Positions 1-9,772 of a stretch of 64,000 nt of DNA are shown piece after piece. A model generated the notes under the pieces. That model was not told the DNA's origin. It made no database searches and saw only the letters and a program-made list of their open reading frames with translations. The DNA comes from Alcaligenes faecalis (GTDB taxonomy: Bacteria > Pseudomonadota > Gammaproteobacteria > Burkholderiales > Burkholderiaceae_B): NCBI RefSeq assembly GCF_041521385.1, contig NZ_CP168006.1:2136858-2200857 (forward strand), given 5' to 3'. How positions within the stretch are numbered: the first letter of the stretch is position 1; each line of letters opens with the position of its first letter. A program made the position numbers and the translations under genes.

Positions 1-255
1 CAGATAGGTTCGCAACTGCAGCTCAATGCCATCGCCTCCTTGCAGAACCTGACGAGCATGGTTCAGTTCATCGTCCACAATCTTTGGAATCAGGCTCAGA
101 AACAGCTCATCCTTGTTACGGAAATGGGCATAGACCGAGGGTTTTTTAATACCCACATCCGCCGCGATCTCGTTCATGGTGGTGGCATCAAAGCCCTGCA
201 CAGCAAAGCGCGCCAATGCGGCATCCTGTAGTTTTTCAGTTGTGGTTTTGCTCAC
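1..255 (-). CDS. TetR family regulator (partial, C-terminus beyond window)
   Basis: Eighty-five N-terminal codons are present and the rest lies before base 1. The reading starts at a GTG (MSKTTTEKLQDAAL) and contains the usual TetR helix-turn-helix, with TMNEIAADVGIKKPSVYAHF around residues 27-46 and the following K-D-E-L. There is no ATG upstream in frame, so GTG is the likeliest start. It lies 68 bp downstream of the Bcr/CflA exporter gene on the same strand, so the two are probably co-transcribed from the promoter that carries the palindrome at 1633-1660. The likely role, by inference, is a local repressor of the exporter operon including itself. The ligand-binding domain is not visible, so the inducer cannot be guessed. 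Confidence 0.85.
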   Translation of the reverse strand, partial: MSKTTTEKLQDAALARFAVQGFDATTMNEIAADVGIKKPSVYAHFRNKDELFLSLIPKIVDDELNHARQVLQGGDGIELQLRTYL

Positions 256-323
256 AGTCCAACACGCTCTCAGTGTCAAAAAGGCCAATGATCAGGGCCG
301 CTTTCGCGGCCCGCTGCAAATAC

Positions 324-1559
324 TTATTTTACAGCCCCCAGTCCCCCAACCGATCTTGCTACCGAACGGCAACGGCCCGCCAGAACATACAACAGAACCG
401 ACAGCAGACCGCAGCCGCCAATCGCCAAGGGCAAAACCTGCGGCCCAGGCACAGCCAGACTGACGATGTAACCTACCACAGCCGAAATCAGGTAGTGGAA
501 CATGCCCATCAAGGCCGCCGCCGTCCCCGCCTGCGGGCCAGCCACATCCATGGTCAAGGCCGTCACATTGCCAAAAACCATCCCTAAAGAGCCGACCGAA
601 ACGGCAATCAAGGCAGCATACAGAATCAGGCCAGCCGCGTTTGCTTGCACGGCCATATACAAGAGCCAGGCCGACACCGTATGGACAATCAGTCCTAGAG
701 CCAGCACCCGAGAGGTGGGCATCCCGGCCTTCAACACGTAATTGCTGACAACCCCACCCAGGACCAACGCCACCGAGTTACCGGCAAAGACGTAGCTGAA
801 CACAGCAGGCGATAAAGCAAAATATTGCGTAAATACAAAAGCCGAGCCACTGATATAGACAAACAAGGCAGCCAGTGCAAAGCCACCGGAGCCGGTATAC
901 GCCATGAACGGCTTATTGCCCAGTTCGCGTCCATAGGCGCGAATAATATGGCCGGGGTTCAAAGGCACACGCTGCGTCACGGGCAAAGAGTCCGGTATGG
1001 CCTTCAGCCCCCAAAGCAGCCCGATCATCCCTAATGCAGCCAGCATCCAGAAGATGGCACGCCAATCTGCATGGCTCAATAGATAGGCACCCAGAATGGG
1101 AGCCACAATCGGTGCAATCATCATCACCTGCATCAACAGGGAAAAGATGCTTGCCGACTCTTTTACATCGCACAAGTCCGCCACAATGGCACGCGGTGTG
1201 ACCAAGCCTGCCGCCGCCCCCAAGGCCTGGATAAAACGCGCAACAAGCAAAGCCTCAACCGATGTGGCCAGAGCACCCAAGATCGAACCGATCACAAAGA
1301 TTACTACGCCCAACAGCAAGGGAGCACGACGCCCAAAGCGATCCAGCAAAGGGCCATACATGCCTTGCCCCAACGCCAGGCCCGCCAGAAAGATAGACAG
1401 AGTCTGCTGAATCCGGCCCGAGGACACGCCCAGCTCCTGCGCAATGGCTGGCATACCCGGCAAATACATATCAATTGCCATCGCATCCAATGCCGTCAAC
1501 ATGGCCAGCAGCAAGATCAAGGACCATGTCAGGCTCCTGGTACGGGACAAATCGCTCAT
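324..1559 (-). CDS. Bcr/CflA family multidrug efflux MFS transporter
   Basis: This 411-residue inner-membrane protein has the hydrophobicity pattern of a 12-helix major facilitator. The first helix carries the Bcr/CflA signature AIDMYLPGMPAIA (residues 28-40), and MFS motif A appears as GPLLDRFGRR at 69-78 between helices 2 and 3. Family members are proton-driven exporters of drugs such as bicyclomycin, chloramphenicol or sulfonamides; the substrate here is unknown. An AGGGAG ribosome binding site sits about 7 nt before the ATG. The gene is followed at once by the TetR gene, and a perfect palindrome lies about 75 bp upstream of the start, so expression is probably repressed by TetR and induced by a substrate. 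Confidence 0.9.
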   Translation of the reverse strand: MSDLSRTRSLTWSLILLLAMLTALDAMAIDMYLPGMPAIAQELGVSSGRIQQTLSIFLAGLALGQGMYGPLLDRFGRRAPLLLGVVIFVIGSILGALATSVEALLVARFIQALGAAAGLVTPRAIVADLCDVKESASIFSLLMQVMMIAPIVAPILGAYLLSHADWRAIFWMLAALGMIGLLWGLKAIPDSLPVTQRVPLNPGHIIRAYGRELGNKPFMAYTGSGGFALAALFVYISGSAFVFTQYFALSPAVFSYVFAGNSVALVLGGVVSNYVLKAGMPTSRVLALGLIVHTVSAWLLYMAVQANAAGLILYAALIAVSVGSLGMVFGNVTALTMDVAGPQAGTAAALMGMFHYLISAVVGYIVSLAVPGPQVLPLAIGGCGLLSVLLYVLAGRCRSVARSVGGLGAVK

Positions 1560-1632
1560 AGTGCGCTCCCTACTGTGCGGAAAAACAAAAACTCAAACAC
1601 GCTTACACCCCCATCTATCACAATTCCCACTA

Positions 1633-1660
1633 AAATTACCTACCGTTAGGTAGGTAATTT
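1633..1660. promoter_or_regulatory. Perfect 28-bp palindrome, candidate TetR operator
   Basis: Two 12-base arms, AAATTACCTACC and its exact reverse complement, flank a 4-base centre GTTA. The core TACCTACC-N4-GGTAGGTA has the length and symmetry usual for TetR-family operators. It lies 74-101 bp upstream of the exporter ATG, where promoter elements would be, and between that gene and the convergent end of the ferritin-like gene. The tetR gene is the second gene of the same operon, so negative autoregulation is the natural reading. The assignment to this regulator is inference. Confidence 0.7.
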
Positions 1661-1690
1661 GTGACTGTACTACTTTTCAGGATTTGGGCG

Positions 1691-1718
1691 AAAAAAAACC
1701 CCGGAAAATCCAGGGTTT
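1691..1718 (-). terminator. Rho-independent terminator of the ferritin-like gene
   Basis: On the minus strand the stem AAACCC-N-GGA pairs with TCC-N-GGGTTT across a short A-rich loop and is followed by eight T residues. It begins about 24 nt after the stop codon of the ferritin-like gene. Confidence 0.8.
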
Positions 1719-1741
1719 CTAAACACCTGCACCGCTAAAAC

Positions 1742-2290
1742 TTAGATGTCCAACAAGTCGCCCATGTCGTCAGCATGCTCTTCCTCTACAGCCATGATTT
1801 CAACCAGCATCTGGCGAGTGGTTGGATCTGTGTCGCCAATACGTTCGATCATCTGGCGATAGGACTCAATGGCAATACGCTCGGCAATCAGGTTAGCGCG
1901 AATCATGGATTTGATGTCGCTGTTATCGTCATATTCCGCATGACTGCGTTGGGCCAGGTTTTTAGGATTGAAGTCCGGCTCGCCGTTCAACTGCACAATA
2001 CGTTCAGCAATACGGTCGGCATGCTCGGCCTCTTGCTGGGCATGCTCCAGAAACTCGGCTTTGATAGGCTCATTGTTCAAGCCGGTAGCGGTGAAGTAGT
2101 GGCGCTTGTAGCGCATCACACAGACTAGCTCCGTGGCCAGAGCTTCATTAAGCATTTGAATGATCTCTTCACGATTGCCCTTGTAGCCAGATGCCACCGC
2201 ACCATCGTCCACAAATTTCTTGGCAGCCGCGCGGATAGCAGCAACATCGATAGGACCTTGGCTTGGTTTGACAGCTTTCTGCTTACTCAT
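1742..2290 (-). CDS. Ferritin-like diiron protein (bacterioferritin/Dps-like)
   Basis: This 182-residue soluble four-helix protein has the diiron ligand pattern of ferritin-like proteins: E54, E87-x2-H90 (QEAEH), E137 and E169-x2-H172 (EEEH). The family stores iron or protects against peroxide by oxidising Fe(II) in an oligomeric shell. The start chosen is the ATG of MSKQKAVK, because GGAGGAATGCA just before it is a near-perfect ribosome binding site; a longer reading frame from base 2380 has no such support. It is a single gene with its own terminator. No Fur box was recognised in the upstream region. I cannot tell from sequence alone whether it belongs to the bacterioferritin (heme-binding) or the Dps-like branch. 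Confidence 0.85.
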   Translation of the reverse strand: MSKQKAVKPSQGPIDVAAIRAAAKKFVDDGAVASGYKGNREEIIQMLNEALATELVCVMRYKRHYFTATGLNNEPIKAEFLEHAQQEAEHADRIAERIVQLNGEPDFNPKNLAQRSHAEYDDNSDIKSMIRANLIAERIAIESYRQMIERIGDTDPTTRQMLVEIMAVEEEHADDMGDLLDI

Positions 2291-2817
2291 TGCATTCCTC
2301 CGTATTGATTCCCACCGCGACAGCGCGGCGCAGTATCGCGCAACAACCGGAAACGAACACACGGACTCCATAACCAACAAGTGCCTGCCCTAAACCTGGG
2401 TTTGAAGTCTGCACGCTGCGGGTGGTCGAGACCGATCGTGCAAGAAACTGAACAAAGTGAATAGGTGCTTTTCATGGTAACGATTGCCCCTTGGCTTGGA
2501 AAGCGCCCAACTGCCTCCTCCAATGGCAAAACGGCAGGTCGTTCGACAAGAAGCAACTAAAAACCAGACCGCGTGAGAGTTGCTCAAAATCACCATCCAT
2601 GCAGGCTAGAAGCGAAATTCATTACTGGTTTTCCCCAATAGAAACGGCCGCGCTCCTCCTCAAGCAGAGATACAAGCTCAAACACTTGGATACAGGATCG
2701 GCACTGTCAACGGTCTGTCTCAATCCAGTATCGACACATTTTTTTATTTATCACCTCCCCTCTAAAGCACATATAATTTCAGATAATATGAAACGATCGT
2801 TACTTCCAATCAGAACA
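2291..2817. other. Intergenic region between divergent ferritin-like and chrB-type genes
   Basis: About 530 bp with no convincing gene. Open frames reading through it on both strands have no family resemblance and no ribosome binding sites. It must hold two divergent promoters. A TATAAT-like hexamer is visible at about 2772-2777, roughly 40 bp before the chrB-type start, without a clear -35 element. Nothing else was recognised. Confidence 0.5.
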
Positions 2818-3360
2818 ATGACTTCAATCAGTTGGCTACTTCTGACCTATAAGGTCCCCTCTGAACCCAGTGCAAAACGACTCGCCCTATGGCGACGCCT
2901 GAAAGCCCTGGGCGCAGTGTATTTACAAAACGGGGTATGCGTGCTGCCCAAAACGGACGAGCATGTACGCCGCCTGAAGGTATTGGAAAACGATATCGCC
3001 ACCATGGAAGGCGAATGCGTCCTGCTGGAAACCATTGCATTAGACAAGGCCCAGGAAGACAAAGTGATTACCCGTTTCACAGACGACCGCAACGAGCAGT
3101 ACCAGGAGCTGCTGGGCCGCTGTAAGGATTTTGAAGTCGAAATCGCCAAGGAGATTTCGATCCAGAAGTTCACCTACGCCGAGCTGGACGAGGAAGAGAC
3201 CGATCTGAAAAAACTGGAGAACTGGTTCGAGAAAATTCAGAAACTGGATTTTTACGGCGCCCCCCTGGCACAGGTCGCTCAAGAGCGCCTGCAAGACTGC
3301 AAGGCACGGCTGGATGAGTACGCCCAAATGGTCTACGACGCTCATGAAGAAAACCGCTAA
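2818..3360 (+). CDS. ChrB N-terminal-domain protein
   Basis: A 180-residue protein opening with SWLLLTYKVPSEPSAKR, the characteristic start of the ChrB N-terminal domain, followed by WRRLKALGAVYLQNGVCVLP. ChrB proteins regulate chromate resistance and are typically about 300 residues, with a C-terminal domain that is absent here; the remainder (residues 90-180) is charged and probably helical. Although the frame is open upstream to 2491, I start at the ATG at 2818 because the conserved domain begins there. The next gene overlaps it by 17 bp, so the two are translationally coupled. No chrA chromate exporter is in the window. The role in chromate response is therefore uncertain. Confidence 0.8.
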   Translation: MTSISWLLLTYKVPSEPSAKRLALWRRLKALGAVYLQNGVCVLPKTDEHVRRLKVLENDIATMEGECVLLETIALDKAQEDKVITRFTDDRNEQYQELLGRCKDFEVEIAKEISIQKFTYAELDEEETDLKKLENWFEKIQKLDFYGAPLAQVAQERLQDCKARLDEYAQMVYDAHEENR

Positions 3361-4570
3361 TCCGGCGTTCACACCGGCTGCCGACGTGCCACGAGCCAAA
3401 ATTCACCGCAGCGTCTGGGCACTGGGCTTCGTGTCCATGTTCATGGACATTTCATCGGAGCTGATCCACGCCCTGCTGCCCATTTATATGGTCACTGTAC
3501 TAGGCACCTCCGTGCTTGCGGTGGGCTTTATTGAAGGGATTGCCGAAGCCACCGCTTCCATCATGAAGGTGTTTTCCGGAGCGATCAGCGACCGTTTTGG
3601 AAAGCGCAAACTGTTGGCCGTCATTGGCTATGGGCTGGCGGCCCTGACCAAACCCATTTTTCCTCTGGCGAACTCATTGGACTGGCTGGTCGGTGCCCGC
3701 TTTGTAGACCGCATCGGCAAAGGCATACGCGGTGCCCCCCGTGACGCCCTGATCGCCGATGTCACTGCCTCCGAATCGCGTGGCGCGGCCTACGGCTTGC
3801 GGCAAACACTGGATACCATTGGCGCCTTTGTTGGCCCCCTGCTGGCAATTGGGCTGATGTGGTGGACAGCCAATAATTACCAGTTGATCTTCTGGGTTGC
3901 CGTGTTGCCTGCCTTTGCCGCCATCGCCATTCTGGTGTTTTTTGTGCGCGAGCCTAAATTACCCGCCAACACCCGCCCCCGCACACTCCCCCTGAATCGG
4001 GCAGACTTAAGCCGTTTGGGTGCCCGCTATTGGTGGGTTGTGGCCATTGGCCTGGCCTTTACCCTGGCCCGTTTCAGCGAAGCCTTCCTTCTTCTACGCG
4101 CAGAAGCCAGCGGCTTGCCGCCCATGTGGGCCCCTGCCGTCCTGGTTGTCATGGGGCTGGCCTTTTCCCTGTCTGCGTACCCTGCAGGGGTACTGTCGGA
4201 TCGCATGCGTAAAACCGACCTGCTCCTGATCGGCGTGACCCTGCTGATTGCTGCCGATCTGGTGCTGGCCTTCGTCCCCGGCTTGATGGGTCTGGGCCTG
4301 GGCGTTGCCTTGTGGGGCCTGCATATGGGCTTTACCCAAGGTCTGTTCAGCGTTCTGATTGCCGACAACGCCCCCGCCGAACTGCGTGGCACCGCCTTTG
4401 GTCTGTTCCATCTGCTAACCGGCATCGCCTTGCTACTGGCCAGTGTTATTGCTGGTGTGCTCTGGGACACCATCGGCTTTCAAGGCACCTTTGCCGCTGG
4501 CGCACTGTTTGCGCTTTTGACTGGCGTGGGTTTGGTCATACTACGACGTTCAGCCCAAGGAGCGTTCTAA
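3344..4570 (+). CDS. MFS transporter coupled to ChrB-type gene
   Basis: A 408-residue inner-membrane major facilitator with motif A at GAISDRFGKRK (residues 79-89). The N-terminal signature MFMDISSELIHALLPIYMV and the second conserved stretch DRIGKGIRGAPRDALIADV mark a subgroup of MFS proteins of unassigned substrate. The start is chosen at the ATG inside the end of the chrB-type gene; an in-frame ATG 30 bp upstream is possible, and neither has a strong ribosome binding site. The 17-bp overlap with the chrB-type gene implies one operon and a shared function, possibly export of an oxyanion or another toxicant, but this is inference only. Confidence 0.85.
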   Translation: MKKTANPAFTPAADVPRAKIHRSVWALGFVSMFMDISSELIHALLPIYMVTVLGTSVLAVGFIEGIAEATASIMKVFSGAISDRFGKRKLLAVIGYGLAALTKPIFPLANSLDWLVGARFVDRIGKGIRGAPRDALIADVTASESRGAAYGLRQTLDTIGAFVGPLLAIGLMWWTANNYQLIFWVAVLPAFAAIAILVFFVREPKLPANTRPRTLPLNRADLSRLGARYWWVVAIGLAFTLARFSEAFLLLRAEASGLPPMWAPAVLVVMGLAFSLSAYPAGVLSDRMRKTDLLLIGVTLLIAADLVLAFVPGLMGLGLGVALWGLHMGFTQGLFSVLIADNAPAELRGTAFGLFHLLTGIALLLASVIAGVLWDTIGFQGTFAAGALFALLTGVGLVILRRSAQGAF

Positions 4571-4634
4571 GCCACGGCCTGAGTCTCTCAGGCGACAGGT
4601 CACTATTGGCCATTGACTTGTTTCGAGACCCGAC

Positions 4635-4673
4635 AAAAAGGCCCTTGCCAGCACGGTACTGGCAAGGGCCTTT
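4635..4673 (-). terminator. Bidirectional terminator between MFS gene and ssb
   Basis: A perfect 15-bp stem AAAGGCCCTTGCCAG/CTGGCAAGGGCCTTT with a 7-nt loop. On the minus strand it is followed by five T residues, which suits ssb termination; it can also serve the convergent MFS gene. Confidence 0.9.
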
Positions 4674-4693
4674 GAGCTTTGACTGGCTCGGAA

Positions 4694-5209
4694 TTAGAAC
4701 GGAATATCGTCATCCATATCGGCCAGATTATCCGACACAGGAGCGGTATTACGCGGAGCCTGTTGTTGCTGCTGTTGCTGCTGAGGCGCGGGACGCTGAG
4801 CACGTTGCGGTGCGGGTGCGCCGCCACCGTATTCGCTACCGCCCATGCTGCCACCGCCCATATCACCACCACCGTCGCGACCACCCAGCATTTGCATTTG
4901 CTCGGCGATGATTTCCGTGGTGAAACGCTCCTGCCCGTCCTGGCCCGTCCACTTACGGGTGCGCAAACGACCTTCTACATAGACAGGACGGCCTTTGCGC
5001 AGGTATTCACCCGCGATTTCAGCCAGACGGTTGTAGAACACCACACGGTGCCATTCCGTTTCCTCGCGGCGCTCGCCGGAGGTACGGTCTTTCCACTGCG
5101 AAGTCGTGGCAATGGAAATATTGCAGATGGCCGAGCCTTCTGCGCTGTAGCGTACTTCTGGGTCGCGGCCAAGATTGCCCACCAGAATGACTTTATTTAC
5201 CGATGCCAT
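4694..5209 (-). CDS. ssb: Single-stranded DNA-binding protein SSB
   Basis: A 171-residue protein with the SSB oligonucleotide-binding fold at residues 1-110 ([21 protein letters not shown], then the [21 protein letters not shown] block) and the acidic tip DDDIPF that recruits replication and repair partners. The linker between them is rich in glycine and glutamine, including a run of nine glutamines encoded by a CAG/CAA trinucleotide tract (about 4761-4789) that could vary in length. It binds single-stranded DNA as a tetramer in replication, recombination and repair. The neighbouring MFS gene and divergent uvrA are the usual arrangement in Bordetella relatives. No LexA box was seen upstream. 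Confidence 0.97.
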   Translation of the reverse strand: MASVNKVILVGNLGRDPEVRYSAEGSAICNISIATTSQWKDRTSGERREETEWHRVVFYNRLAEIAGEYLRKGRPVYVEGRLRTRKWTGQDGQERFTTEIIAEQMQMLGGRDGGGDMGGGSMGGSEYGGGAPAPQRAQRPAPQQQQQQQQAPRNTAPVSDNLADMDDDIPF

Positions 5210-5468
5210 GAAAAAATCCTGTAGTCAAAAATTCAATATCAAGCCGTATTATCGTGGATTCGTGCCGTAATTAACACTCCCTCCCCACTCCAGGAAGGGC
5301 CGTTTTGTCCATGCAAACGATCCCGTTACGGCACCTTGAACAGCGTATCTGGCTAAGCACCTGGCAGTGTCGCCAGTTACGCTCAGCTCTTGATTCTTGA
5401 GGCCAATCCGGCCACTTTACGTGTTGCTGCCTGCCACGTCTTTGCACAAGCGTAACAGGCGATGCTTT

Positions 5469-6680
5469 CTAGTATTTATCCTTGAAACCACGCGCTGTCA
5501 GCAACCAGAGCAAAGCCAGGGCTGCGCCGGTCCACAAGACCCATTGGGTGAGCCCTCGCCCTGCCAGGATGCCGCCGATCAGGCCGCCAGCAAACACGCC
5601 CAGGGACTGGGAGGTGTTGTAAAAACCCAGCGCCAAACCTTTGTATTCTGGTGGCGCCACACGCGACACCAAAGAAGGCTGCAAGGCTTCCAGCACATTA
5701 AAGCCGATAAAGAAAAAGGTCAGCGCGGCCACCATGGGAACCAGCGAATCGCGCGCCCATGGCATCACGGCCAGCACCACAATCAGCAGCAACACAGACA
5801 GTTCCAGCGCATGCTTGTGACGCTTGCGGGTCTCTGTCCAGAACACCGCTGGCACCATCAGCACAAAGGAAACCAGGATAACGGGCAGGTACACCTTCCA
5901 CAAATCCTGAGTGCCGTAGCCCCCCAAGGTAGCCAGAATGCCCGGCACCACAATGAACAGAGACATCAAGATAAAGTGCAGACAGAACACGCCAAAGTTC
6001 AGGCGCAGCAAGTCCAAATGACGCAACACCTGTCCGGCGGTAACCTGCACAATCGAGGCTGGTGCTTTAGGCGCGCTGGGCACGACAAAAGCGGCAATCA
6101 ACAAGCAGACAAAGCCCAGCAAGCTGATAGCCCAGAACAGTCCCGACAAACCAAATTGCCCCACCAGCACTGGCGAGAGCACCAGCGATACGGCAAAAGA
6201 CAGACCAATCGAGCCGCCCACCATGGCCATGGCGCGTGTACGTACTTCGGGGCGAGTGGAGTCGGCTACCCAGGCGGAAATGGCTGCTGACACCGCCCCC
6301 AGACCTTGAATACAGCGGCCTACCGTCACCCAGTCAATATTCTGGGCCAGCGCGGAGATCACCCCACCGATCACGAACAAGGCCATGCCGATGACGATAA
6401 TCGGCCTGCGTCCAAAACGGTCCGATGCCATCCCCAAGGGAATCTGCAAGACAGCCTGTGTCAGACCATAGGCACCCAATGCCAGACCCACTCGGGCGGC
6501 GTCGTTACCGCCGGGCAGGGAATGGGCTGCAACCGCAAAGACCGGGGTCAGCAAAAACAGACCCAGCATTCGACAGGCAAACAACAGGGCAAGCAGGATG
6601 CTGGCCTTGCGCTCTTGCTGAGTCAGACTCAGGCGCGCTGGGCGCGATCCGGCCGTATTCATGGTTTGGTGTGTACTCAT
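5469..6680 (-). CDS. MFS transporter, YajR-like
   Basis: A 403-residue inner-membrane protein with the 12-helix MFS pattern. Motif A is GMASDRFGRRPIIVIG at residues 98-113, and the stretch GRCIQGLGAVSAAISAWVADSTRP resembles the YajR group, though the extra C-terminal domain of E. coli YajR is absent. The substrate is unknown. Two in-frame ATGs lie 18 bp apart at the 5' end; the first is used. The gene lies between ssb and uvrA, with ssb 259 bp downstream on the same strand and uvrA divergent. The spacer between this gene and ssb shows only a small CTGGC/GCCAG hairpin, so the two may or may not share a transcript. Confidence 0.88.
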   Translation of the reverse strand: MSTHQTMNTAGSRPARLSLTQQERKASILLALLFACRMLGLFLLTPVFAVAAHSLPGGNDAARVGLALGAYGLTQAVLQIPLGMASDRFGRRPIIVIGMALFVIGGVISALAQNIDWVTVGRCIQGLGAVSAAISAWVADSTRPEVRTRAMAMVGGSIGLSFAVSLVLSPVLVGQFGLSGLFWAISLLGFVCLLIAAFVVPSAPKAPASIVQVTAGQVLRHLDLLRLNFGVFCLHFILMSLFIVVPGILATLGGYGTQDLWKVYLPVILVSFVLMVPAVFWTETRKRHKHALELSVLLLIVVLAVMPWARDSLVPMVAALTFFFIGFNVLEALQPSLVSRVAPPEYKGLALGFYNTSQSLGVFAGGLIGGILAGRGLTQWVLWTGAALALLWLLTARGFKDKY

Positions 6681-6791
6681 TTAATACTCTGTCACAACTG
6701 GGCTAGCAGAGAGCCCGGATACCCGTTCACATAAATTCTGACGCAACGCGCTATAGTAGCAAGTTGCCTTTTGACAAGCCTAAATAAAGCG

Positions 6792-9755
6792 ATGGAAGCC
6801 ATCCGCATTCGTGGTGCCCGTACCCACAACCTGAAAAATGTCTCCGTAGACCTGCCACGCCACCAGTTGGTCGTGCTGACGGGGCTGTCCGGTTCTGGGA
6901 AATCCTCTCTTGCCTTCGACACTTTGTATGCCGAGGGCCAGCGGCGCTATGTGGAAAGCCTGTCCGCTTATGCACGTCAGTTTTTGCAACTGATGGACAA
7001 GCCAGATGTGGACTTGATCGAAGGTTTGTCGCCTGCCATCGCCATCGAGCAAAAGGCAGCAGGCCATAACCCGCGTTCCACCGTGGGAACCACTACTGAA
7101 ATCCACGATTATTTGCGTCTATTGTACGCGCGCGTCGGCACTCCTTACTGTCCGGAACACCACTTGGCCCTGCAAGCTCATAGCGTGAGCCAGATGGTAG
7201 ACCAGATTCTGCAATGGGAGCCTGAAACCCGCATTGCCGTACTGGCTCCCATGCATCGCGGTCTGGTGGGTGATCTGCAACTGGAGCTGCGTGGCCTGCA
7301 AGCCCAGGGCTTTGTGCGGGTACGGGTAGACGGCGAAATTTCCAGTATTGAAGATCTGCCTGCGCTTGATGCCCAGCAGGCGCACGATCTGGACCTGGTG
7401 ATAGACCGGCTGCGTATCCGGCCCGATAGCCAGCAACGTCTGGCAGAAAGCCTGGAAACCGCCCTGTCCACCAGCAATGGCCGTTGTCTGGTGGTCAATC
7501 TGGACAATGGAGTGGAGCAGCCCTATTCCAGCCACTACGCCTGCCCGGTCTGTGACTATTCCCTGCCCGAGCTGGAGCCACGCCTGTTCAGCTTCAACAA
7601 TCCGGCAGGTGCCTGCCCGGACTGTAGTGGCCTGGGGCAAGTAGATGTATTTGATCCCGAACGCGTGGTGGCCTTCCCGGAACTGAGTCTGGCGGGCGGT
7701 GCCATTGCGGGCTGGGACCGACGCAATGCCTTTACCTACACCTTGCTGACCAGTCTGGCGGCTCATTATCACTTTGATATAGAGGCTCCCTTCGAGTCTC
7801 TACCCGAAGAACTGCGCCGCACCGTGCTGTATGGCTCCGGCGCGGAGGAAATTCCCTTTCTCTATTTGAATGAGAAGGGCCGCACCACGGTAAAAACGCA
7901 CCCATTTGAAGGGGTGATTCCGAATCTGCAGCGTCGCTGGGCGGAAACCGATTCCAGCGCCGTGCGCGAGGAACTGAACAAGCTGCGTCGCACCCAGACC
8001 TGCCCGGCCTGCCATGGCGCACGTCTGCGTCTGGAGGCGCGTCACGTCCGCATTGGGGACGATCCCGTTCCCAGCCATGCAGGGTGCAAGCATCATGCAG
8101 GCACCGCGTCTGCCAACCCAGCAGCCATCCATGTCGACACGCTGTCTGACAATGCTGCACAGTGCACGCAAACCAGCTCCACAACTCAGGGACAAGCCAA
8201 GGGTCTGGCCATTTATGAAGTCGAAGCCCTGGCTCTGTCTGACTGCCTGGCCTGGTTCGAGCGTCTGTCACTAACAGGCGCGAAAAAAGAAATTGCCGAC
8301 CGCATCGTGCGTGAAATCCGGCTGCGGCTGGAATTTCTGAACAATGTGGGTCTGAACTATCTGTCTCTGGACCGCAGCGCCGACACCATTTCCGGTGGCG
8401 AGGCACAGCGTATTCGTCTGGCCAGCCAGATCGGCTCCGGTCTGACCGGCGTGATGTATGTTCTGGACGAGCCCTCCATTGGCCTGCACCAGCGCGATAA
8501 CGACAAGCTGATCCAGACCCTGCAACACCTACGGGATCTGGGCAATAGCGTGATTGTGGTCGAGCACGACGAAGACATGATACGCACCGCCGACTATGTC
8601 ATCGACATGGGCCCCGGCGCTGGCGAACATGGCGGTCAAATTACCGCTCAAGGTTCACCCGCCGAACTGGCCCAGAACCCCGAATCTCTGACCGGCCAGT
8701 ACCTGTCCGGCAAGCGCCAGATTGCCATCCCCAAGCGTCGCCAGGTGAATGACAGCCTGAACTGGCTGCGTCTGTACGGTGCCAGCGGCAATAACCTGAA
8801 GTCTGTTGATTTGGCGATTCCGGCTGGGCGGCTGGTCTGCATTACAGGCGTGTCCGGTTCAGGCAAGTCCACGCTGATCAACGACACGCTGGCAACCGCC
8901 TTCTCGCATTTGCTGCACCGTGCCCACGCCGAACCGGCGCCCTACGAGCGCATGGAAGGGCTGGAGCATTTCGACAAGATCATCAACGTCGATCAAACCC
9001 CGATTGGTCGTACCCCGCGCAGTAATCCGGCCACCTACACGGGCATGTTCACTGCTATTCGTGAGCTGTTCGCCAGCGTGCCCGAGGCGCGTTTGCGTGG
9101 CTACGACCCAGGTCGCTTCTCCTTTAACGTCAAGGGCGGCCGCTGCGAAGCCTGCCAGGGCGACGGCGTGGTCAAGGTAGAGATGCACTTCCTGCCGGAC
9201 GTGTACGTACCGTGTGATGTCTGCCAAGGCCGCCGCTACAACCGCGAGACGCTGGATATTCGCTACCGGGGCCGCAATATCAGCGAAGTGCTGGATCTGA
9301 CGGTTGAGCAGGCACTAGAGTACTTTGATGCGGTCCCTGCGGTTGCGCGCAAACTGACCACCTTGATTGATGTAGGTCTGTCCTACATCCGCCTGGGTCA
9401 AAGCGCGACCACCCTGTCTGGTGGTGAAGCGCAGCGGGTGAAATTATCACTGGAGCTGTCCAAACGCAGCACCGGCCAGACGCTGTACGTGCTGGACGAA
9501 CCGACAACTGGTCTGCACTTTCAGGACATTGCTGTTCTGCTGGAAGTGTTGGACAAGCTGGTTGAGTCCGGCAACAGCGTGGTCGTGATCGAGCACAATC
9601 TGGATGTGATCAAAACCGCAGACTGGATTGTGGACATGGGGCCGGAAGGCGGCCAGGGCGGTGGGCAGATCGTGGTGCAAGGCACCCCGGAAACGGTGGC
9701 TGCCTGTGAACAAAGCCATACCGGGCATTATTTGAAGCCTTTGCTGCAGCGTTAA
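6792..9755 (+). CDS. uvrA: Excinuclease ABC subunit A
   Basis: A 987-residue UvrA, the damage-sensing ATPase of nucleotide excision repair. It has two ABC modules: Walker [10 protein letters not shown] at 31-39 and GVSGSGKST near 687-695, two signature motifs SGGEAQR, and two DEP Walker B motifs. Zinc-binding cysteine pairs are visible in CPVCDY/CPDCSG and CEACQG/CDVCQG. The start is the ATG of [14 protein letters not shown], where UvrA proteins begin; an upstream TTG in frame at 6771 is less likely. An extra 44 residues (about 428-471) of low-complexity, His/Ala/Ser/Thr-rich sequence sit after [18 protein letters not shown], in the region before the first signature motif. No SOS box was found upstream. 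Confidence 0.97.
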   Translation: MEAIRIRGARTHNLKNVSVDLPRHQLVVLTGLSGSGKSSLAFDTLYAEGQRRYVESLSAYARQFLQLMDKPDVDLIEGLSPAIAIEQKAAGHNPRSTVGTTTEIHDYLRLLYARVGTPYCPEHHLALQAHSVSQMVDQILQWEPETRIAVLAPMHRGLVGDLQLELRGLQAQGFVRVRVDGEISSIEDLPALDAQQAHDLDLVIDRLRIRPDSQQRLAESLETALSTSNGRCLVVNLDNGVEQPYSSHYACPVCDYSLPELEPRLFSFNNPAGACPDCSGLGQVDVFDPERVVAFPELSLAGGAIAGWDRRNAFTYTLLTSLAAHYHFDIEAPFESLPEELRRTVLYGSGAEEIPFLYLNEKGRTTVKTHPFEGVIPNLQRRWAETDSSAVREELNKLRRTQTCPACHGARLRLEARHVRIGDDPVPSHAGCKHHAGTASANPAAIHVDTLSDNAAQCTQTSSTTQGQAKGLAIYEVEALALSDCLAWFERLSLTGAKKEIADRIVREIRLRLEFLNNVGLNYLSLDRSADTISGGEAQRIRLASQIGSGLTGVMYVLDEPSIGLHQRDNDKLIQTLQHLRDLGNSVIVVEHDEDMIRTADYVIDMGPGAGEHGGQITAQGSPAELAQNPESLTGQYLSGKRQIAIPKRRQVNDSLNWLRLYGASGNNLKSVDLAIPAGRLVCITGVSGSGKSTLINDTLATAFSHLLHRAHAEPAPYERMEGLEHFDKIINVDQTPIGRTPRSNPATYTGMFTAIRELFASVPEARLRGYDPGRFSFNVKGGRCEACQGDGVVKVEMHFLPDVYVPCDVCQGRRYNRETLDIRYRGRNISEVLDLTVEQALEYFDAVPAVARKLTTLIDVGLSYIRLGQSATTLSGGEAQRVKLSLELSKRSTGQTLYVLDEPTTGLHFQDIAVLLEVLDKLVESGNSVVVIEHNLDVIKTADWIVDMGPEGGQGGGQIVVQGTPETVAACEQSHTGHYLKPLLQR

Positions 9756-9772
9756 AGCAAAGCCTGCACAAC

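Noticed and set aside
6681..6791. SOS (LexA) box upstream of uvrA
   Set aside because: A CTGT occurs near 6690 but no matching ACAG at the right spacing, so a LexA site is not supported.
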